A DNA stretch of 64,000 bases from Mesorhizobium tianshanense (GTDB taxonomy: Bacteria; Pseudomonadota; Alphaproteobacteria; Rhizobiales; Rhizobiaceae), in the NCBI RefSeq assembly GCF_007830515.1, contig NZ_VLKT01000004.1, positions 124,001-188,000 of the forward strand, given 5' to 3'. Positions 38,426-48,741 of the stretch are shown in pieces. Each line of letters begins with the position of its first letter. The stretch's first letter is position 1. The position numbers were made by a program, and so were the translations under genes. Under the pieces are notes generated by a model. That model did not search any database. It was not told where the DNA came from and was given only the letters and a program-made list of their open reading frames with translations.

Positions 38426-39021
38426 TTGGCTCCGGTAGCATGGAACCTGCGGTTCTTGTCAGGCGAGTTCGCATCCGGGGATCGCAAGGACCGACATATC
38501 GCCACGGTGCTGGCCGGCATCCGCAACAGCCACGCCTCCCCTCCCCTTCAGAAGGAAGCCATTCTCCCAGAAGATCTGATCGCCATGCTGGAGACGCTCG
38601 ATCTTGGCCTGCGCGACCGTGCCATGCTGCTTCTGGGTTTTGCCGGGGCCTGGGTCGTTCCGAAATCGTCGGCCTCGACGTTGCCAGGGATCACACGGAG
38701 GACGGCCGCGGCTGGGTCGACATTCTCGACAAAGGTGTTCTGGTGACGCTGCGCGGCAAAACCGGCTGGCGTGAGGTCGAGATCGGCCGAGGCTCTTCCA
38801 ATGCCACCTGCCCGGTGGTTGCCCTGCAGAGCTGGCTGAGGCTGGCACGCATCGCCCATGGCCCGCTGTTTCGACGTGTCACCGGGCAAGACAGGTCCGT
38901 CGGCGCCGAGCGGCTGAACGACCAGGAGGTGGCCCGGCTGGTCAAACGCGCTGCGCTGGCCGCTGGCGTCCGCGGCGATATGTCAGAAGGCGACCGCACG
39001 CTGCGGCGTTCCGCTGCCTGA
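38426..39021 (+). pseudogene. Tyrosine recombinase/integrase, frameshifted and truncated
   Basis: Two frames together resemble the core of a phage/plasmid-type tyrosine integrase. The first gives LAGIRNSHASPPLQKEAILP, then LIAMLETLDLGLRDRAMLLL and GFAGA. Near 38650 the homology passes to the next frame: LGRSEIVGLDV, DILDKGVLVTLRGKTGWREV, VALQSWLRLARI. Active proteins would continue with the HxLR and HxxH region, which is missing; the frame ends at the TGA 39019-39021. A short 3' piece around 39023-39120 (SISQASNDYDDAERTLGRAA) also resembles an integrase C terminus in another frame. At least one frameshift plus an internal deletion explains this. Confidence 0.72.
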
Positions 39022-39393
39022 AGCCATGCAGCAATCGCAGCACCGCTCCATCAGCCAAGCCTCCAACGACTACGATGACGCGGAACGGACGCTCGGGCGG
39101 GCGGCGCGGGTTCTTGCCTGACCAGGTTGGCAGAGGCCTGAGATGCCCTTGGTTCTAATAGGCAGTCCACTCCCACGGCTGCGGCACTCGGCATCTTCCC
39201 TCACCTCAACGGTCGTTCGTTCGTCTGAGTTCGTTTCTGCGAGTGCGCCGCTGCGGATGCCGACCAGCACGCAACGCCCAAATCCCTCCGCTCGCCGTAA
39301 GCACCCGCAACTGGAAACGATGGCGGGCGTTGCTGTGACGAACAGGATATAAGCTATCTGGCAGCAAGCCTGGTTGAGGACAGCCCGACGGTC

Positions 39394-40068
39394 ATGAAGC
39401 CAATGAACGACGAGCATCTCGCAGTGCTACGCAGGCACATGGTCGAGATGATTGCAATCCATACCGATCTCGCAAGCGAGGAACTTGGCAAGGCGGCGCT
39501 CGATAAGCGGGTCATGGCGGCGATGAGGCGGATACCCCGGCATCTCTTCGTGCCAGCGTCGGTTGCGCCTTATGCCTACCAGGACATGCCGCTGCCGATC
39601 GGCTTCGGTAAAACCATCTCGCAACCGTTCATTGTCGCTCTGATGACCGATCTCCTTGCGCCGCAACCGCACGAGGCGGTACTCGAAATCGGCACCGGCC
39701 TGGGCTACCAAACCGCAATTCTCGCGGAGCTCGCCGGGCAAGTTTGGAGCGTCGAAATCGTCGAGGAATTCGCAAGCCATGCGGAGGCGCTCCTGCAGGG
39801 CCTCGGCTTATCCAATGTCGGCATTCGTGTCGGAGACGGGTCTCGCGGCTGGCCCGAGCACGCCCCATTCGACAAGATCCTGGCCACGGCGGCGGCTGAG
39901 CGGACACCGCCCGCTTTATTGAAGCAACTCAAGCCGGGGGGACGCATGGTTCTGCCTTTGGGGTCTGAAGAAGCACAGTTTCTGACTGTCATCGACAAGG
40001 ATGCAGCAGGGCAACTCGAGACGCGGCAGCTTATCCCAGTTCGGTTCAGCCGGCTCGAAACGGCCTAA
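39394..40068 (+). CDS. pcm: Protein-L-isoaspartate O-methyltransferase
   Basis: This 224-residue SAM-dependent enzyme methylates isoaspartyl residues for protein repair. Motif I is AVLEIGTGLGYQTAILAELA. Conserved segments are MRRIPRHLFVPASVAPYAYQ, DMPLPIGFGKTISQPFIVAL (substrate-binding loop) and LKPGGRMVLPLGSEEAQFLT. The length is normal. It is flanked by decayed mobile DNA but is itself intact. Confidence 0.93.
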   Translation: MKPMNDEHLAVLRRHMVEMIAIHTDLASEELGKAALDKRVMAAMRRIPRHLFVPASVAPYAYQDMPLPIGFGKTISQPFIVALMTDLLAPQPHEAVLEIGTGLGYQTAILAELAGQVWSVEIVEEFASHAEALLQGLGLSNVGIRVGDGSRGWPEHAPFDKILATAAAERTPPALLKQLKPGGRMVLPLGSEEAQFLTVIDKDAAGQLETRQLIPVRFSRLETA

Positions 40069-40548
40069 TAAAAGGTGCAGACAGCCGCGACCGGGATTTC
40101 CCATCGCCACGCTAGATGCCAGGATCCAGTCCGGGTCAGCAGGATCAATCGGAGCGAGAAGATCGGTGTTTCGGCGGCGGATGAGCGTCAGATCATGTTT
40201 GCGCGCGAGCGCATGGCGCGTGCCTGACGAAGCAGTCCGCGCTCCTGGCCGTCATAGCGCAGGCGGCGCACCTCGATGGTGTGGAGGTCAAACTCCTCGA
40301 TCGTGTTGTCTGAGAAGGCAATACGCACATCGTTCTCGGCTCCGAATGCGAGAACGCCTGCCTGTGTTCGCGTTGCCAAGATCGCCACTTCTGCCGCCTC
40401 GATGGCGGATCTGACCTCGGCGTGTCCGCCAATGTTACAAGTTACGCGCCGGCAGACCGACGGCAGAGATGGTGACGCCAGCGCGCAACCATTCTTGCTT
40501 TTCTTACGTGAATTACCTGTTGTAGGTACTTCAAAAGGAAGTACGGCG
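40069..40548. other. Gene-poor stretch, possible decayed coding remnant
   Basis: This 480-bp stretch has no gene I can name. The minus strand from about 40430 to 40188 reads without stops as a protein-like sequence (AILATRTQAGVLAFGAENDV, FSDNTIEEFDLHTIEVRRLR) but has no good start, and its 5' half overlaps the antitoxin region. It may be the tail of a degraded gene. Confidence 0.35.
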
Positions 40549-40800
40549 ATGAAGCAATTCACATTCTCGGACATGAATCGCGTGTCAGGCGAAATCCTCG
40601 AAACGGCATTGATCGAGCCGGTGGCGCTGACCAAGCGCGGCAAGGAAAAGCTCGTCATCCTGTCCGCTGCTCAGTACCACCAGCTCGTCGGCCAGCAGCA
40701 TTCCGTCGCCTATACGCCCGAGGACGCACCGGATGAAGTCCACAATGAACTCATGACTGGACTGGATGCAGTAATTTCCGGCGACACGCCCCATGCTTAA
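40549..40800 (+). CDS. Phd/YefM-type antitoxin
   Basis: This 83-residue protein begins MKQFTFSDMNRVSGEILETA and has IEPVALTKRGKEKLVILSAA, the Phd/YefM DNA-binding fold. The C-terminal acidic tail (YTPEDAPDEVHNELMTGLDA) would bind a toxin. The start ATG has AAAGGAAG upstream. Its last codons overlap the start of a disrupted toxin reading frame, so it is now an orphan antitoxin next to a broken partner. Confidence 0.8.
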   Translation: MKQFTFSDMNRVSGEILETALIEPVALTKRGKEKLVILSAAQYHQLVGQQHSVAYTPEDAPDEVHNELMTGLDAVISGDTPHA

Positions 40801-41187
40801 AAGCCGGCGGTCTGCTCCGATATTATTGCAATGGGCGCGGGAAGCAGACGCTGGCGAGGAATCCGGACGCAAGGCAGGGCCGGTTTGCATCGTTGTCCGG
40901 ACGCCAGCAACGCCCGCAGCCTAGTTTCTCATTCCGTTGACTTCGCAAAAACCCGACCGGTCGCGCCCGCATCTTGCCATCAGCGAAATCGAATGCCGCC
41001 GTGGCGGCCTCGACTATCCGTCATGGCTGATCCTGGACGAGTATAACCGGTGCAGGTCGATGAAGCCTATGATCTGGTGACGACGACGCCGATAGGCGCG
41101 TTCAGTCCCGCATTTGCCCGCAAGATTGCTGGCGTGATCAAAGAGACGGCGGCGCAGCTTCGATTGCGCGGCATCGTTCGCAAATAG
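40793..41187 (+). pseudogene. PemK/MazF-like toxin, at least two frameshifts
   Basis: ATG 40793 overlaps the antitoxin stop (ATGCTTAA) and encodes MLKSRRSAPILLQWAREADA, reaching PVCIVVRTPATPA before a TAG near 40922. Homology resumes in another frame (SEIECRRGGLDYPSWLILDE) and shifts again near 41050 (VQVDEAYDLVTTTPIGAFSP, then FARKIAGVIKETAAQLRLRG) to the stop at 41185-41187. The three pieces in order resemble the C-terminal half of a PemK-type growth inhibitor. Two frameshifts make it a pseudogene. Confidence 0.6.
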
Positions 41188-41721
41188 CCGGACTGATCTT
41201 CTTGGCAGGCCTCCGGTCCTTACCCGCATCGACTGGGCCAGGACCGGAGCGAGGGGCGCCCTACGCCCTTCCCCTCGCACTCCCCTCCCCGACCACGGCC
41301 GCCGCTCCGTTTCACGATGCGCACTTCAGCCTGTCGTCATTGTCGGCAAGTCGAACGCCGTTGCCAGGTCCTGGACCGCTCCAGCGAGAAGGCTGCGGAG
41401 AACCGGCTCGCGGCCGGTTGGCGAACGTGGTTTTGCTTCCGAAATCGTCCCAATTGTTGGCGAGTAATTATAGAATATCTCCATCGAAGTAGCATAATAC
41501 TTGACATTACATGAAGAACCGAAATAGACAAGGCGTTGAGCCGAGGCCAGTCAGCCATTATACGACCCGCGCAAAAACTAGGCTCAGGGCTCATTGATTA
41601 GAGCCAGAAGACGACAGTTGCGGCGATGCAGATCGCCGACATGAATCTGATTTGCAGACCCTTGGAAATCCCTCCGATTCAAGACTAAATCATCCCGCAC
41701 TAGCTTTTTGGGGAGACTCTG
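41188..41721. other. Gene-free stretch upstream of the deaminase
   Basis: About 530 bp hold no gene or RNA that I recognise. The first half is GC-rich with Pro/Ser/Arg-rich shadow frames. The region 41455-41520 is AT-rich and could be a promoter. The first of two 29-bp direct repeats lies at 41587-41615. Confidence 0.4.
41587..41615 (+). repeat. 29-bp direct repeat, left copy, flanking the deaminase gene
   Basis: The 29-bp sequence beginning GGGCTCATTGATTAGAGCC recurs at 42205-42233 with 26 of 29 positions identical. Each copy also holds a small inverted repeat (GGCTC/GAGCC). The pair brackets the deaminase gene. Confidence 0.7.
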
Positions 41722-42192
41722 ATGGAAAACCACGAGCCGTTTCTACGCGAGGCGATTGCGCTCTCGAAATCCGCGATGCAACGCGGCGACGAACCGTTTG
41801 GCTCGGTGCTGGTGAAGGACAGCGAAGTAATCCTGCGCGCCGAAAACAGTGTCTTCACCGGCCACGATATGACGAACCACGCCGAGATGAACCTGGTTAA
41901 ACTGGCGGCGCAGCACTACGACACTGCTTTTCTCGCAGACTGCACGCTCTACACCAGCACCGAGCCGTGCGCGATGTGCTCCGGGGCGATTTACTGGTCG
42001 GGCATCGGGCGTATGGTGTTCGCGTGCTCCGAAGCGCGGCTTGGCGAGATCGCTGGGATCGGGTTGAACGTGCCGAGCCGGGCGGTGTCGCAAACCGGCG
42101 CGCGCATCGTCACTGTGGTTGGCCCGAACCTCGAAGACGAAGCCGCCGAAGTGCATCAGGAATTCTGGCCAAAGCATCTGGGCAAAGCTTAG
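41722..42192 (+). CDS. Nucleoside/guanine deaminase-like CDA-fold enzyme
   Basis: This 156-residue zinc deaminase has HAE (53-55) with the proton-shuttling Glu and the PCAMC metal ligands (82-86). RGDEPFGSVLVKDSEVILRA is the typical CMP/dCMP-deaminase-family start. It is related to guanine deaminase (GuaD/YkfC-like) and the TadA group. The sequence ALSKSAMQRGDEPFGSVLV and the short length suit a nucleoside or guanine deaminase more than TadA, but I cannot fix the substrate. It is isolated, flanked by near-identical 29-bp repeats, and converges with the ABC operon. Confidence 0.85.
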   Translation: MENHEPFLREAIALSKSAMQRGDEPFGSVLVKDSEVILRAENSVFTGHDMTNHAEMNLVKLAAQHYDTAFLADCTLYTSTEPCAMCSGAIYWSGIGRMVFACSEARLGEIAGIGLNVPSRAVSQTGARIVTVVGPNLEDEAAEVHQEFWPKHLGKA

Positions 42193-42204
42193 AGCCTCGG
42201 CTTC

Positions 42205-42233
42205 GGACTCATTGATCAGAGCCAGAAGATGAC
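42205..42233 (+). repeat. 29-bp direct repeat, right copy, flanking the deaminase gene
   Basis: This is the second copy of the repeat at 41587, 618 bp to the right, starting 13 bases after the deaminase stop and 24 bases before the end of the ABC ATPase gene. Confidence 0.7.
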
Positions 42234-42256
42234 GGCGGCCGCTTTTTGGCCTTGCC

Positions 42257-43228
42257 TCAAGCGATGTCGTCGCGAATGCAGGCCTTCAGATGGCCATCGG
42301 ACGTTGCCCGCAGCGGCGGGACAGTGCCGGCACAAGCGTCCAGGGCAACCGGGCAACGGGTTCGGAAAACACACCCGGTTGGCGGGTTTGCGGGGCTTGG
42401 AATGTCGCCCTTCAGCACCTGCCGGCCTTGCTTGGCCAGTGGGTCGAGCGACGGAATGGCCGAGAGCAGCGCGCGCGTATAGGGATGCTGCGGCCTGGCA
42501 TAGAGCGCGGCCGCCGGTGCAACTTCCATGATGCGCCCAAGATAGAGAACGATCACCGTATCGCAGATGTATTCGACGACGGCCAGGTCATGCGAAATGA
42601 ACAGCATGGTCAGACCGAGCCGGAGCTGGAGATCGCGCAGAAGATTTATGATTTGCGCCTGAATGGAGACATCGAGGGCAGACACCGGCTCGTCGGCGAC
42701 GATGAATTCGGGTTCGAGCGTAAGCGCCCGGGCGATGCCGATGCGCTGACGCTGCCCGCCCGAAAATTCGTGGGCGTAGCGGTCATAGGCATCGACTGGC
42801 AACTCGACCGCGGCAAGCGCCTTCTGCGCCCTCGCCCGCCGCTCGTGCCTGTTGCCGATACCCTGAATATCCAAGCCTTCGGTCAGGATCTGCCCGATGG
42901 TCATGCGCGGCGACAGGCTGGCGAAGGGATCCTGGAAGATATACTGCATCTTGCGGCGCTGGCGAGCCAGCGGGCCGGCGCTCAGCCTGGTGATATCGAC
43001 GCCGTCAATTCTTATTTCGCCGGACGTCGGCTCGATGAGACGCAGCACCGAGCGGCCGATCGTGGTCTTGCCCGACCCGGATTCGCCGACGAGGCCGACT
43101 ACCTGGCCGCGCGCAATATCGAAGGAAATATCGTCCAGTGCCCTGACGATGGGACCGCGCGAGAACGCTGTCGGCGCAAAATGCTTGGTCAAGTTCCTGA
43201 CCGAAAGGAAGGGGGCATCCACTGTCAA
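42257..43228 (-). CDS. Dipeptide/oligopeptide-type ABC transporter ATPase (OppF/DppF class)
   Basis: This 323-residue cytoplasmic ATPase has Walker [13 protein letters not shown], signature [17 protein letters not shown], Walker [13 protein letters not shown] and H-loop [12 protein letters not shown]. The C-terminal cysteine-rich oligopeptide domain is present ([15 protein letters not shown]). It starts with TTG 43228 overlapping the stop of the partner ATPase; a GTG at 43222 is an alternative. It is last in the minus-strand operon. Confidence 0.93.
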   Translation of the reverse strand: MTVDAPFLSVRNLTKHFAPTAFSRGPIVRALDDISFDIARGQVVGLVGESGSGKTTIGRSVLRLIEPTSGEIRIDGVDITRLSAGPLARQRRKMQYIFQDPFASLSPRMTIGQILTEGLDIQGIGNRHERRARAQKALAAVELPVDAYDRYAHEFSGGQRQRIGIARALTLEPEFIVADEPVSALDVSIQAQIINLLRDLQLRLGLTMLFISHDLAVVEYICDTVIVLYLGRIMEVAPAAALYARPQHPYTRALLSAIPSLDPLAKQGRQVLKGDIPSPANPPTGCVFRTRCPVALDACAGTVPPLRATSDGHLKACIRDDIA

Positions 43229-44232
43229 AGATCCTCCCAGCGCAAACAGCGGCTTTGCTGGGTCGGCGTCGCCGCGAACAATGGCGGCACCGCCGTGCGG
43301 CAGGCATCGACCGCCATCGAACAGCGCGGCGCGAAAGAACAGCCCTTGGGCAAAAGCGCCAGCGACGGAACATTGCCGGCAATAGTCGGAAGCGGCGTTC
43401 CTGCTGCCTTCAGTGCCGAGGCCTGGCCGAGCCGTGGTACCGAGCGCATCAGCCCCGCGGTGTAGGGATGACGCGGACGGGTGAACACCTCGCTCACCGG
43501 ACCCGATTCCACGATGCGCCCGGCATACATCACCGCGACCCGGTCGGCGATCTCGGCAACGACGCCGAGATTATGGGTGACGAACAGAATGCCCATGCCG
43601 CGTTGCGCTTGCAGCTCGGCCAGCAGGTCGAGAATCTGGGCCTGGATGGTGACGTCCAGCGCGGTGGTCGGCTCGTCGGCGATCAGCAAGGTCGGATCGC
43701 AGGACAAGGCCATGGCGATGGTGGCGCGCTGGCGCATCCCTCCCGACAGTTCATGCGGGTATTGCCGCGCCCGCCGATCGGGATCGGGAATACCGACCTG
43801 AGCCAGTAGCCGCACAGCGTCGGCGGCCGCATCACGATGCGACTTGCCGCGATGGATGCGGATTGGCTCGGCGATCTGTTCGCCTATGGTGTAGACCGGA
43901 TTGAGGCTGGTCATCGGCTCCTGGAACACCATGCCAATGTCGTTGCCGCGCACCTTGCGCAGCGACTCAGGATCGAGGCCGGTCAGCTCGGTGACTGTGC
44001 CGTCCCTGCGCCGTAGCGCGATCGATCCCTCGGCAATGTGTCCGATCTTCTTCGGCAACAGGCCGATGATCGAGAGGCTGGTGACGGATTTGCCCGATCC
44101 CGACTCGCCGACGAGCGCGACCGTCTCGCCTGAGCCTATCGCCAGATCGACGTCCTGCACGGCGGCGATGTCGCGTCCCGCGATACGGAACACCGCCCGC
44201 AGACCCGAAATCGAGAGGATCGGAGCGTCCAC
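43225..44232 (-). CDS. Dipeptide/oligopeptide-type ABC transporter ATPase (OppD/DppD class)
   Basis: This 335-residue ATPase has Walker [22 protein letters not shown]-loop [20 protein letters not shown], signature [20 protein letters not shown], Walker [13 protein letters not shown] and H-loop [12 protein letters not shown], plus the C-terminal [17 protein letters not shown] 44232 starts three bases after the DapA-like stop. Longer upstream frames lie within the DapA gene. Confidence 0.92.
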   Translation of the reverse strand: MDAPILSISGLRAVFRIAGRDIAAVQDVDLAIGSGETVALVGESGSGKSVTSLSIIGLLPKKIGHIAEGSIALRRRDGTVTELTGLDPESLRKVRGNDIGMVFQEPMTSLNPVYTIGEQIAEPIRIHRGKSHRDAAADAVRLLAQVGIPDPDRRARQYPHELSGGMRQRATIAMALSCDPTLLIADEPTTALDVTIQAQILDLLAELQAQRGMGILFVTHNLGVVAEIADRVAVMYAGRIVESGPVSEVFTRPRHPYTAGLMRSVPRLGQASALKAAGTPLPTIAGNVPSLALLPKGCSFAPRCSMAVDACRTAVPPLFAATPTQQSRCLRWEDL

Positions 44233-44234
44233 GG

Positions 44235-45152
44235 TCAGCGCAGCAGCCCGACGTCGCGAAGGATGATTTCGACCTTTGCGGTTTCCTCGTCGTTCAAGCT
44301 GCGCTGTGGCCGCGCCATGGTGTTCGAAGCGATAATGCCGAGGCTCCTCATCGCGGTCTTGAAGGCGCCGACACCGGCCGAGCCAGCGCTTGTCCTGCCG
44401 AGCGAGATCCAGACCATCTCGAACAGCTTCAGCAGCCGCTCCTGCTCCAGGCGAGCAGCGGCGTGGTCGCCCGCCTGCATCAGGTTCCACAGCTTGACGT
44501 AGCCGTGCGGGTCGACATTGGCGAGGCCTGGCACGACACCATGCGCGCCCATGGCCAGTACACTGTCGACCAGGATCTCGGATCCGGTCATGCCGAAGAA
44601 CTTCGGGTCGTTGGCCATGTCCTTGAGCACGTAACGCAGATTGCCGTCATCGCCGCTGGAATCCTTGATACCGGCGATAGCGCCCTCGCCGGCAAGGCCG
44701 ACGGTGGTCCTGCGCTCCAGCTTGACATGCACGCAGACCGGGATGTCGTAGGCGATGATGGGGATGTCGACCGCGTCCTTGATATAGCGAAAGTGATCGC
44801 CGATCTCTGGCTGGCTGGTGCGGGCATAAAAGGGCGCGGTGACCACGATGGCGTCAGCGCCGGCCGATCTGGCTATCCTGGCGTGGTTGATGACACGATC
44901 GGTTGTCGGGTCGATAACCCCGGCGAAGATCGGAACACGGCCGTTGTTGACCTTGACCGCGTGCTCGATGATGGCCCTGCGGGCAGCTTCGTCATGGAAG
45001 ACCACCTCGCTGGTCGAGCCGAGCACGAAGAGCCCGTGAACGCCGCCGTCGAGCAGGTTTTCGATCGTCCGCGTAAATGACGCGAAATCGACGGTGAAAT
45101 CGGCATGGAGCGGAGTGACGACGGGTGGCACGACACCGGTAAACAGGGGCAT
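44235..45152 (-). CDS. DapA/NanA-superfamily lyase or synthase inside the ABC operon
   Basis: This 305-residue TIM-barrel Schiff-base enzyme starts at ATG 45152 ([20 protein letters not shown]). Substrate-loop [20 protein letters not shown], catalytic Tyr in [12 protein letters not shown] and Schiff-base Lys in [19 protein letters not shown] are present. This subgroup acts on alpha-keto acids (dihydrodipicolinate, N-acetylneuraminate, KDG, hydroxy-oxoglutarate). As it sits between permease and ATPase genes of a transporter, it probably cleaves a product of the imported compound. The substrate is not known. Confidence 0.88.
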   Translation of the reverse strand: MPLFTGVVPPVVTPLHADFTVDFASFTRTIENLLDGGVHGLFVLGSTSEVVFHDEAARRAIIEHAVKVNNGRVPIFAGVIDPTTDRVINHARIARSAGADAIVVTAPFYARTSQPEIGDHFRYIKDAVDIPIIAYDIPVCVHVKLERRTTVGLAGEGAIAGIKDSSGDDGNLRYVLKDMANDPKFFGMTGSEILVDSVLAMGAHGVVPGLANVDPHGYVKLWNLMQAGDHAAARLEQERLLKLFEMVWISLGRTSAGSAGVGAFKTAMRSLGIIASNTMARPQRSLNDEETAKVEIILRDVGLLR

Positions 45153-45169
45153 TTGATGAACCTTCAAGG

Positions 45170-46072
45170 TCAGTTGAGATCGGAACGAGGGTCGAATGCA
45201 TCGCGCAGGCCATCGCCAATGAAATTGATCGCCAGGACGGTGAGCACGAGTACGGCGCCGGGAAACATCCATTGCCAGGGATATTGTTCGAGCACCACGG
45301 TGGAGCGGGCGAGATTGAGCATGTTGCCCCAGCTGGCTTCGGGCGGCGCGATGCCGAGGCCGAGGAAGGAAAGGCCGGCTTCGAGCAGAATGGCGTTGGC
45401 GATTTGGAGCGTGGCGTAGACGACAAGAATGTCGATGCAGTTCGGCAGGCCGTGACGGAACAGGAGGTGCGGCAGCCCTGCCCCCATGCCACGAGCGGCG
45501 ACGACGAAGTCACGCTCGCGCAGCTCAAGCAGCCGGGCGCGCACCATGCGCGACAGCACCGGCCATGAGAGCAGCGAGATCACCAGGATGGTCGGCGCGA
45601 TGCCGGTGCCGGCGATCGAAGCGAGCACGAGCAGGAAGATCACCGGCGGCAGCGTCATTGCGAGATCGACGAAGCGCATCACCGTGCCGTCGACAAGACG
45701 CCCGCCGAAGCTGGCGACGGCGCCGACCAGGAAGCCGATGACGATCGAGATGGCGACGGAGCATATGGCGACCAGCAACGAGATCCGCCCGCCTTGCAGC
45801 AGCCGGGCCATGACGTCGCGGCCCACCCCGTCGCTGCCCAGCCAATGAATGGCGGACGGTCCCTTGTTGATCGCCCTGAGATCGATGGCGTTGGGGCTGA
45901 ACGGCCACCATAGAGGATAGGTCGAAACCGCCAGCAGGATGGGGACGACAATAAGCAGACCGGCGCGCGCCGCGCGATTTTCAAAGAAGCGGTCGAGCGC
46001 GCGACGGAGCGGTCCTTTGGCTTGCGGCACGGCTGTCGGGTCGACTGTCGGATCCGGCGCGATGATCGTCAT
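45170..46072 (-). CDS. Dipeptide-type ABC transporter permease (DppC class)
   Basis: This 300-residue inner-membrane permease has about six helices and the OppC N-terminal helix. The conserved loop is [20 protein letters not shown] near residue 80, and the EAA-like segment is [20 protein letters not shown]. It starts at ATG 46072, sharing bases with the dppB-like stop; a GTG three bases earlier is possible. Confidence 0.93.
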   Translation of the reverse strand: MTIIAPDPTVDPTAVPQAKGPLRRALDRFFENRAARAGLLIVVPILLAVSTYPLWWPFSPNAIDLRAINKGPSAIHWLGSDGVGRDVMARLLQGGRISLLVAICSVAISIVIGFLVGAVASFGGRLVDGTVMRFVDLAMTLPPVIFLLVLASIAGTGIAPTILVISLLSWPVLSRMVRARLLELRERDFVVAARGMGAGLPHLLFRHGLPNCIDILVVYATLQIANAILLEAGLSFLGLGIAPPEASWGNMLNLARSTVVLEQYPWQWMFPGAVLVLTVLAINFIGDGLRDAFDPRSDLN

Positions 46073-47031
46073 CACGACACCTGAATGCGCGGGTCGACGA
46101 CCGCATAGACGATGTCGGTCAGGAGATTGACCAGAATGACGCAGATGCCGATCACCAGCGTGGCGCCCATGATCACCGGGTAATCCCGCGTGCCTACGGC
46201 GTTCACCAGCAGCAGGCCCATGCCCGGCCAGTTGAACACACTTTCGAGGAAGATGGCGCCGCCGATCGCGATTCCGACCGTTGACCCGATCAAGGTGATG
46301 ACCGGCAAAAGCGCATTGCGGGTCGCGTGCTTGATGATCACCCAGAATTCGCGCACTCCCTTGGCGCGCGCGGTCCGCACATAGTCCTGGTTGAGTACTT
46401 CCAGCAGCGATGCGCGCATGTAGCGCATGATCAGCGCCGCGTGTCCGATGGACAGCAGGCAGGCGGGCAGGACGAGGTGCGCGAGCACGTCCGATACGGA
46501 AAAAGGTGCGCCGGCGGTCTGCATGCCGCCTGATGGCGCCCAGCGCAGCAACACCGAGAAAAAGTACAGTCCCAGAAGTGCGGTCAGAAAAGCCGGGCTG
46601 GAGATGCCGACGAAAGAAACCACTGACAGCATGATGTCGGGCAGGCCGTTGCGGCGGACGGCGCTGAAGATGCCGGCGGAAATGCCGAGCACGATGGCGA
46701 TGGCCAGGCCCGTGCCCATCAGAAGTGCGGTTGGGCCGATGCGCTCCATGACCAGCGGCAGCACGGCAACGCCGCTGCGCTGGATCGAATAGCCGAAGTC
46801 GCCGCTGAGCGCAGCGCCAAGCCAGGCGAGGTATTGGAAGGGAAGCGGCCGGTCGAGCCCAAGCCGGTCACGCAGGACTTCCAGGTCGGAAGCAGACATC
46901 GGACTGGACGGGTTGATATACGCGTCGATCGGATCGCCGGGCGCCAGTCGCAGTAGGGTGAAGATGAGGAGGCTGAGCGCGACCAGCATCAACAGTCCTG
47001 TAGCGCTGCGGCGGGCAATGAAACTCAGCAT
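46072..47031 (-). CDS. Dipeptide-type ABC transporter permease (DppB class)
   Basis: This 319-residue permease starts at ATG 47031 ([20 protein letters not shown]). Conserved features are [35 protein letters not shown] with DFGYSI, and the EAA loop [20 protein letters not shown]. Six membrane segments are visible. A 60-residue upstream extension is not protein-like. Confidence 0.93.
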   Translation of the reverse strand: MLSFIARRSATGLLMLVALSLLIFTLLRLAPGDPIDAYINPSSPMSASDLEVLRDRLGLDRPLPFQYLAWLGAALSGDFGYSIQRSGVAVLPLVMERIGPTALLMGTGLAIAIVLGISAGIFSAVRRNGLPDIMLSVVSFVGISSPAFLTALLGLYFFSVLLRWAPSGGMQTAGAPFSVSDVLAHLVLPACLLSIGHAALIMRYMRASLLEVLNQDYVRTARAKGVREFWVIIKHATRNALLPVITLIGSTVGIAIGGAIFLESVFNWPGMGLLLVNAVGTRDYPVIMGATLVIGICVILVNLLTDIVYAVVDPRIQVS

Positions 47032-47113
47032 TGGCTGTCCGTGATGATGAGCGGAGCCTGCATCATGCCGGCCCCTCGCACAGGTGGGCGGGGAGAGTGG
47101 CCCACCAAGCGTT

Positions 47114-48700
47114 TTACTGGATGTCCCAGCGTTCCGGGTGAGCCGCATAAGGACCGCCGGCCGGTGCCGGCGTCCAGACAAAGTCACGCAGCTTGTTGGA
47201 GGCCACGCCATAGCGGTTGGCTACCCATAATGTCGCCCAGGGCAGATCCTTGTTCATCACCTTGCAGACTTCCTGCCAGGATTGATCGATCTTGGCCGGA
47301 TCGGTCTGGCCGAGCGCGGCGTCCAATGCAGCGCTCAGATCGTCGAACTCGATGCGCATGGTGTTGAAGCCTGCCGGCGGAATCTGGGACTTGTTGAGAC
47401 CCGGGCTGATGCCAGCCGGATTCGGACCGTTCTGCAGGCCGGCATAGACCATCGCAAACGCGTTCCAGTCCGGCGTACCTTCCTTGTAGACGATGCCATT
47501 ATAAGTCGGCGTATCGACGACGCGGGGCACCACATCGATCCCGACCTCGGCCAGCATCGACTGGATGGCGGCCATCACATTGGCCGCTTGCGGCGAGCCA
47601 TAATAGGTCAGCAAGGTGATGGGCTTGTCGGCGTTGATCTTGTCCCAGCCCGCCTCGTCAAGCAGAGCCTTGGCCTTTGCTGGGTCGTAGGCATAGGGTT
47701 CGAGGCCTTCGGGAAGCAGATGCGGCGCGACGTAGCCGCAATTGGCTGGTTTGGCCGCCCCGCCATAGAGGCTCTCGATGATGGCGTTGCGATCGATCGC
47801 GTACATGATCGCCTGGCGGACGCGAGCATCCTTGAAGAGCTCGACCTTCTGGTTGAGGCCGATGTAGTTGACCACATAGGAGGCGCCCTCGATCACCTTG
47901 AAATTGCTGTCGCTCTTGAAGGATACCGCATCGTCGGGCTCGACATAGGTGAACTGGATTTCGCCGGCGCGCAGCGCGGCAACGGCCGCCGCCGGGCTCT
48001 CGAAATACCGATTGATGAGCACGTCGGCCTTCGGCTTGCCGCCGCGATAGTCGTCATCGGCGGCCAATTCGACATATTGGTCGCTGACATAGCGATTGAA
48101 CTTGAAGGGGCCGGTGCCGACCGGAGTGGTGGACCACCAAGTGCTTGTTGCCAGCTGATCCGGTGGCATCCCGGCCAGGGCATGTTCTGGCAGGATCATC
48201 ACCTGCGAGAGAATGGACAGGAAGGAGCCGTTGGGCTTCGACAATTTGACGACCACTGTGCGATCGTCCGGCGCGTCGACCGACGCGATATCGCCCAGAC
48301 GCGCGGCAAACAAACTGCCGGACGCTTTGTTCCTGGCGAGCTCAAGCGTGAACTTGACGTCCTTGGATGTGAACGGCTTGCCGTCGTGCCAGGTCTCTTG
48401 GACAAGGTTGAACGTGTAGGTCAGCTGATCATCGCTGACCTTAAAGTCCTTGGCCAGATCGCCTTCGAGTTCGGTCAGATCGGCGTTGTAGATGATCAGC
48501 GGTTCAAAATAGGTGCTGAGCCAGGTAAAGCCGCCGGTCGCAGCCAGCGGATTGAAGTTCTTGGGAAAGCCGCCGGGGCCAACGTCGAAGCCTCCGGTTA
48601 TGGTCTTTGCTTCCTGTGCCTGGACGCTGGCGGCCAGGCCGATGCCGCCGAGCAGCAGCCCGGTGACGGCCAGATGACGAGCGATAGTCTTGATGCGCAT
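47114..48700 (-). CDS. Periplasmic solute-binding protein of family 5 (dipeptide type)
   Basis: This 528-residue exported binding protein has signal peptide cleavage near VQAQE (residue 28). The family-5 architecture is visible: [40 protein letters not shown] and [20 protein letters not shown]. It feeds the BC/DF transporter genes downstream on the same strand. Such proteins bind peptides, opines, nickel or glycosides; the ligand here is not evident. Confidence 0.93.
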   Translation of the reverse strand: MRIKTIARHLAVTGLLLGGIGLAASVQAQEAKTITGGFDVGPGGFPKNFNPLAATGGFTWLSTYFEPLIIYNADLTELEGDLAKDFKVSDDQLTYTFNLVQETWHDGKPFTSKDVKFTLELARNKASGSLFAARLGDIASVDAPDDRTVVVKLSKPNGSFLSILSQVMILPEHALAGMPPDQLATSTWWSTTPVGTGPFKFNRYVSDQYVELAADDDYRGGKPKADVLINRYFESPAAAVAALRAGEIQFTYVEPDDAVSFKSDSNFKVIEGASYVVNYIGLNQKVELFKDARVRQAIMYAIDRNAIIESLYGGAAKPANCGYVAPHLLPEGLEPYAYDPAKAKALLDEAGWDKINADKPITLLTYYGSPQAANVMAAIQSMLAEVGIDVVPRVVDTPTYNGIVYKEGTPDWNAFAMVYAGLQNGPNPAGISPGLNKSQIPPAGFNTMRIEFDDLSAALDAALGQTDPAKIDQSWQEVCKVMNKDLPWATLWVANRYGVASNKLRDFVWTPAPAGGPYAAHPERWDIQ

Positions 48701-48741
48701 GGTTTTCCTCCCTTGGCATTGTCAGATAGTTCGGCTTTGGG

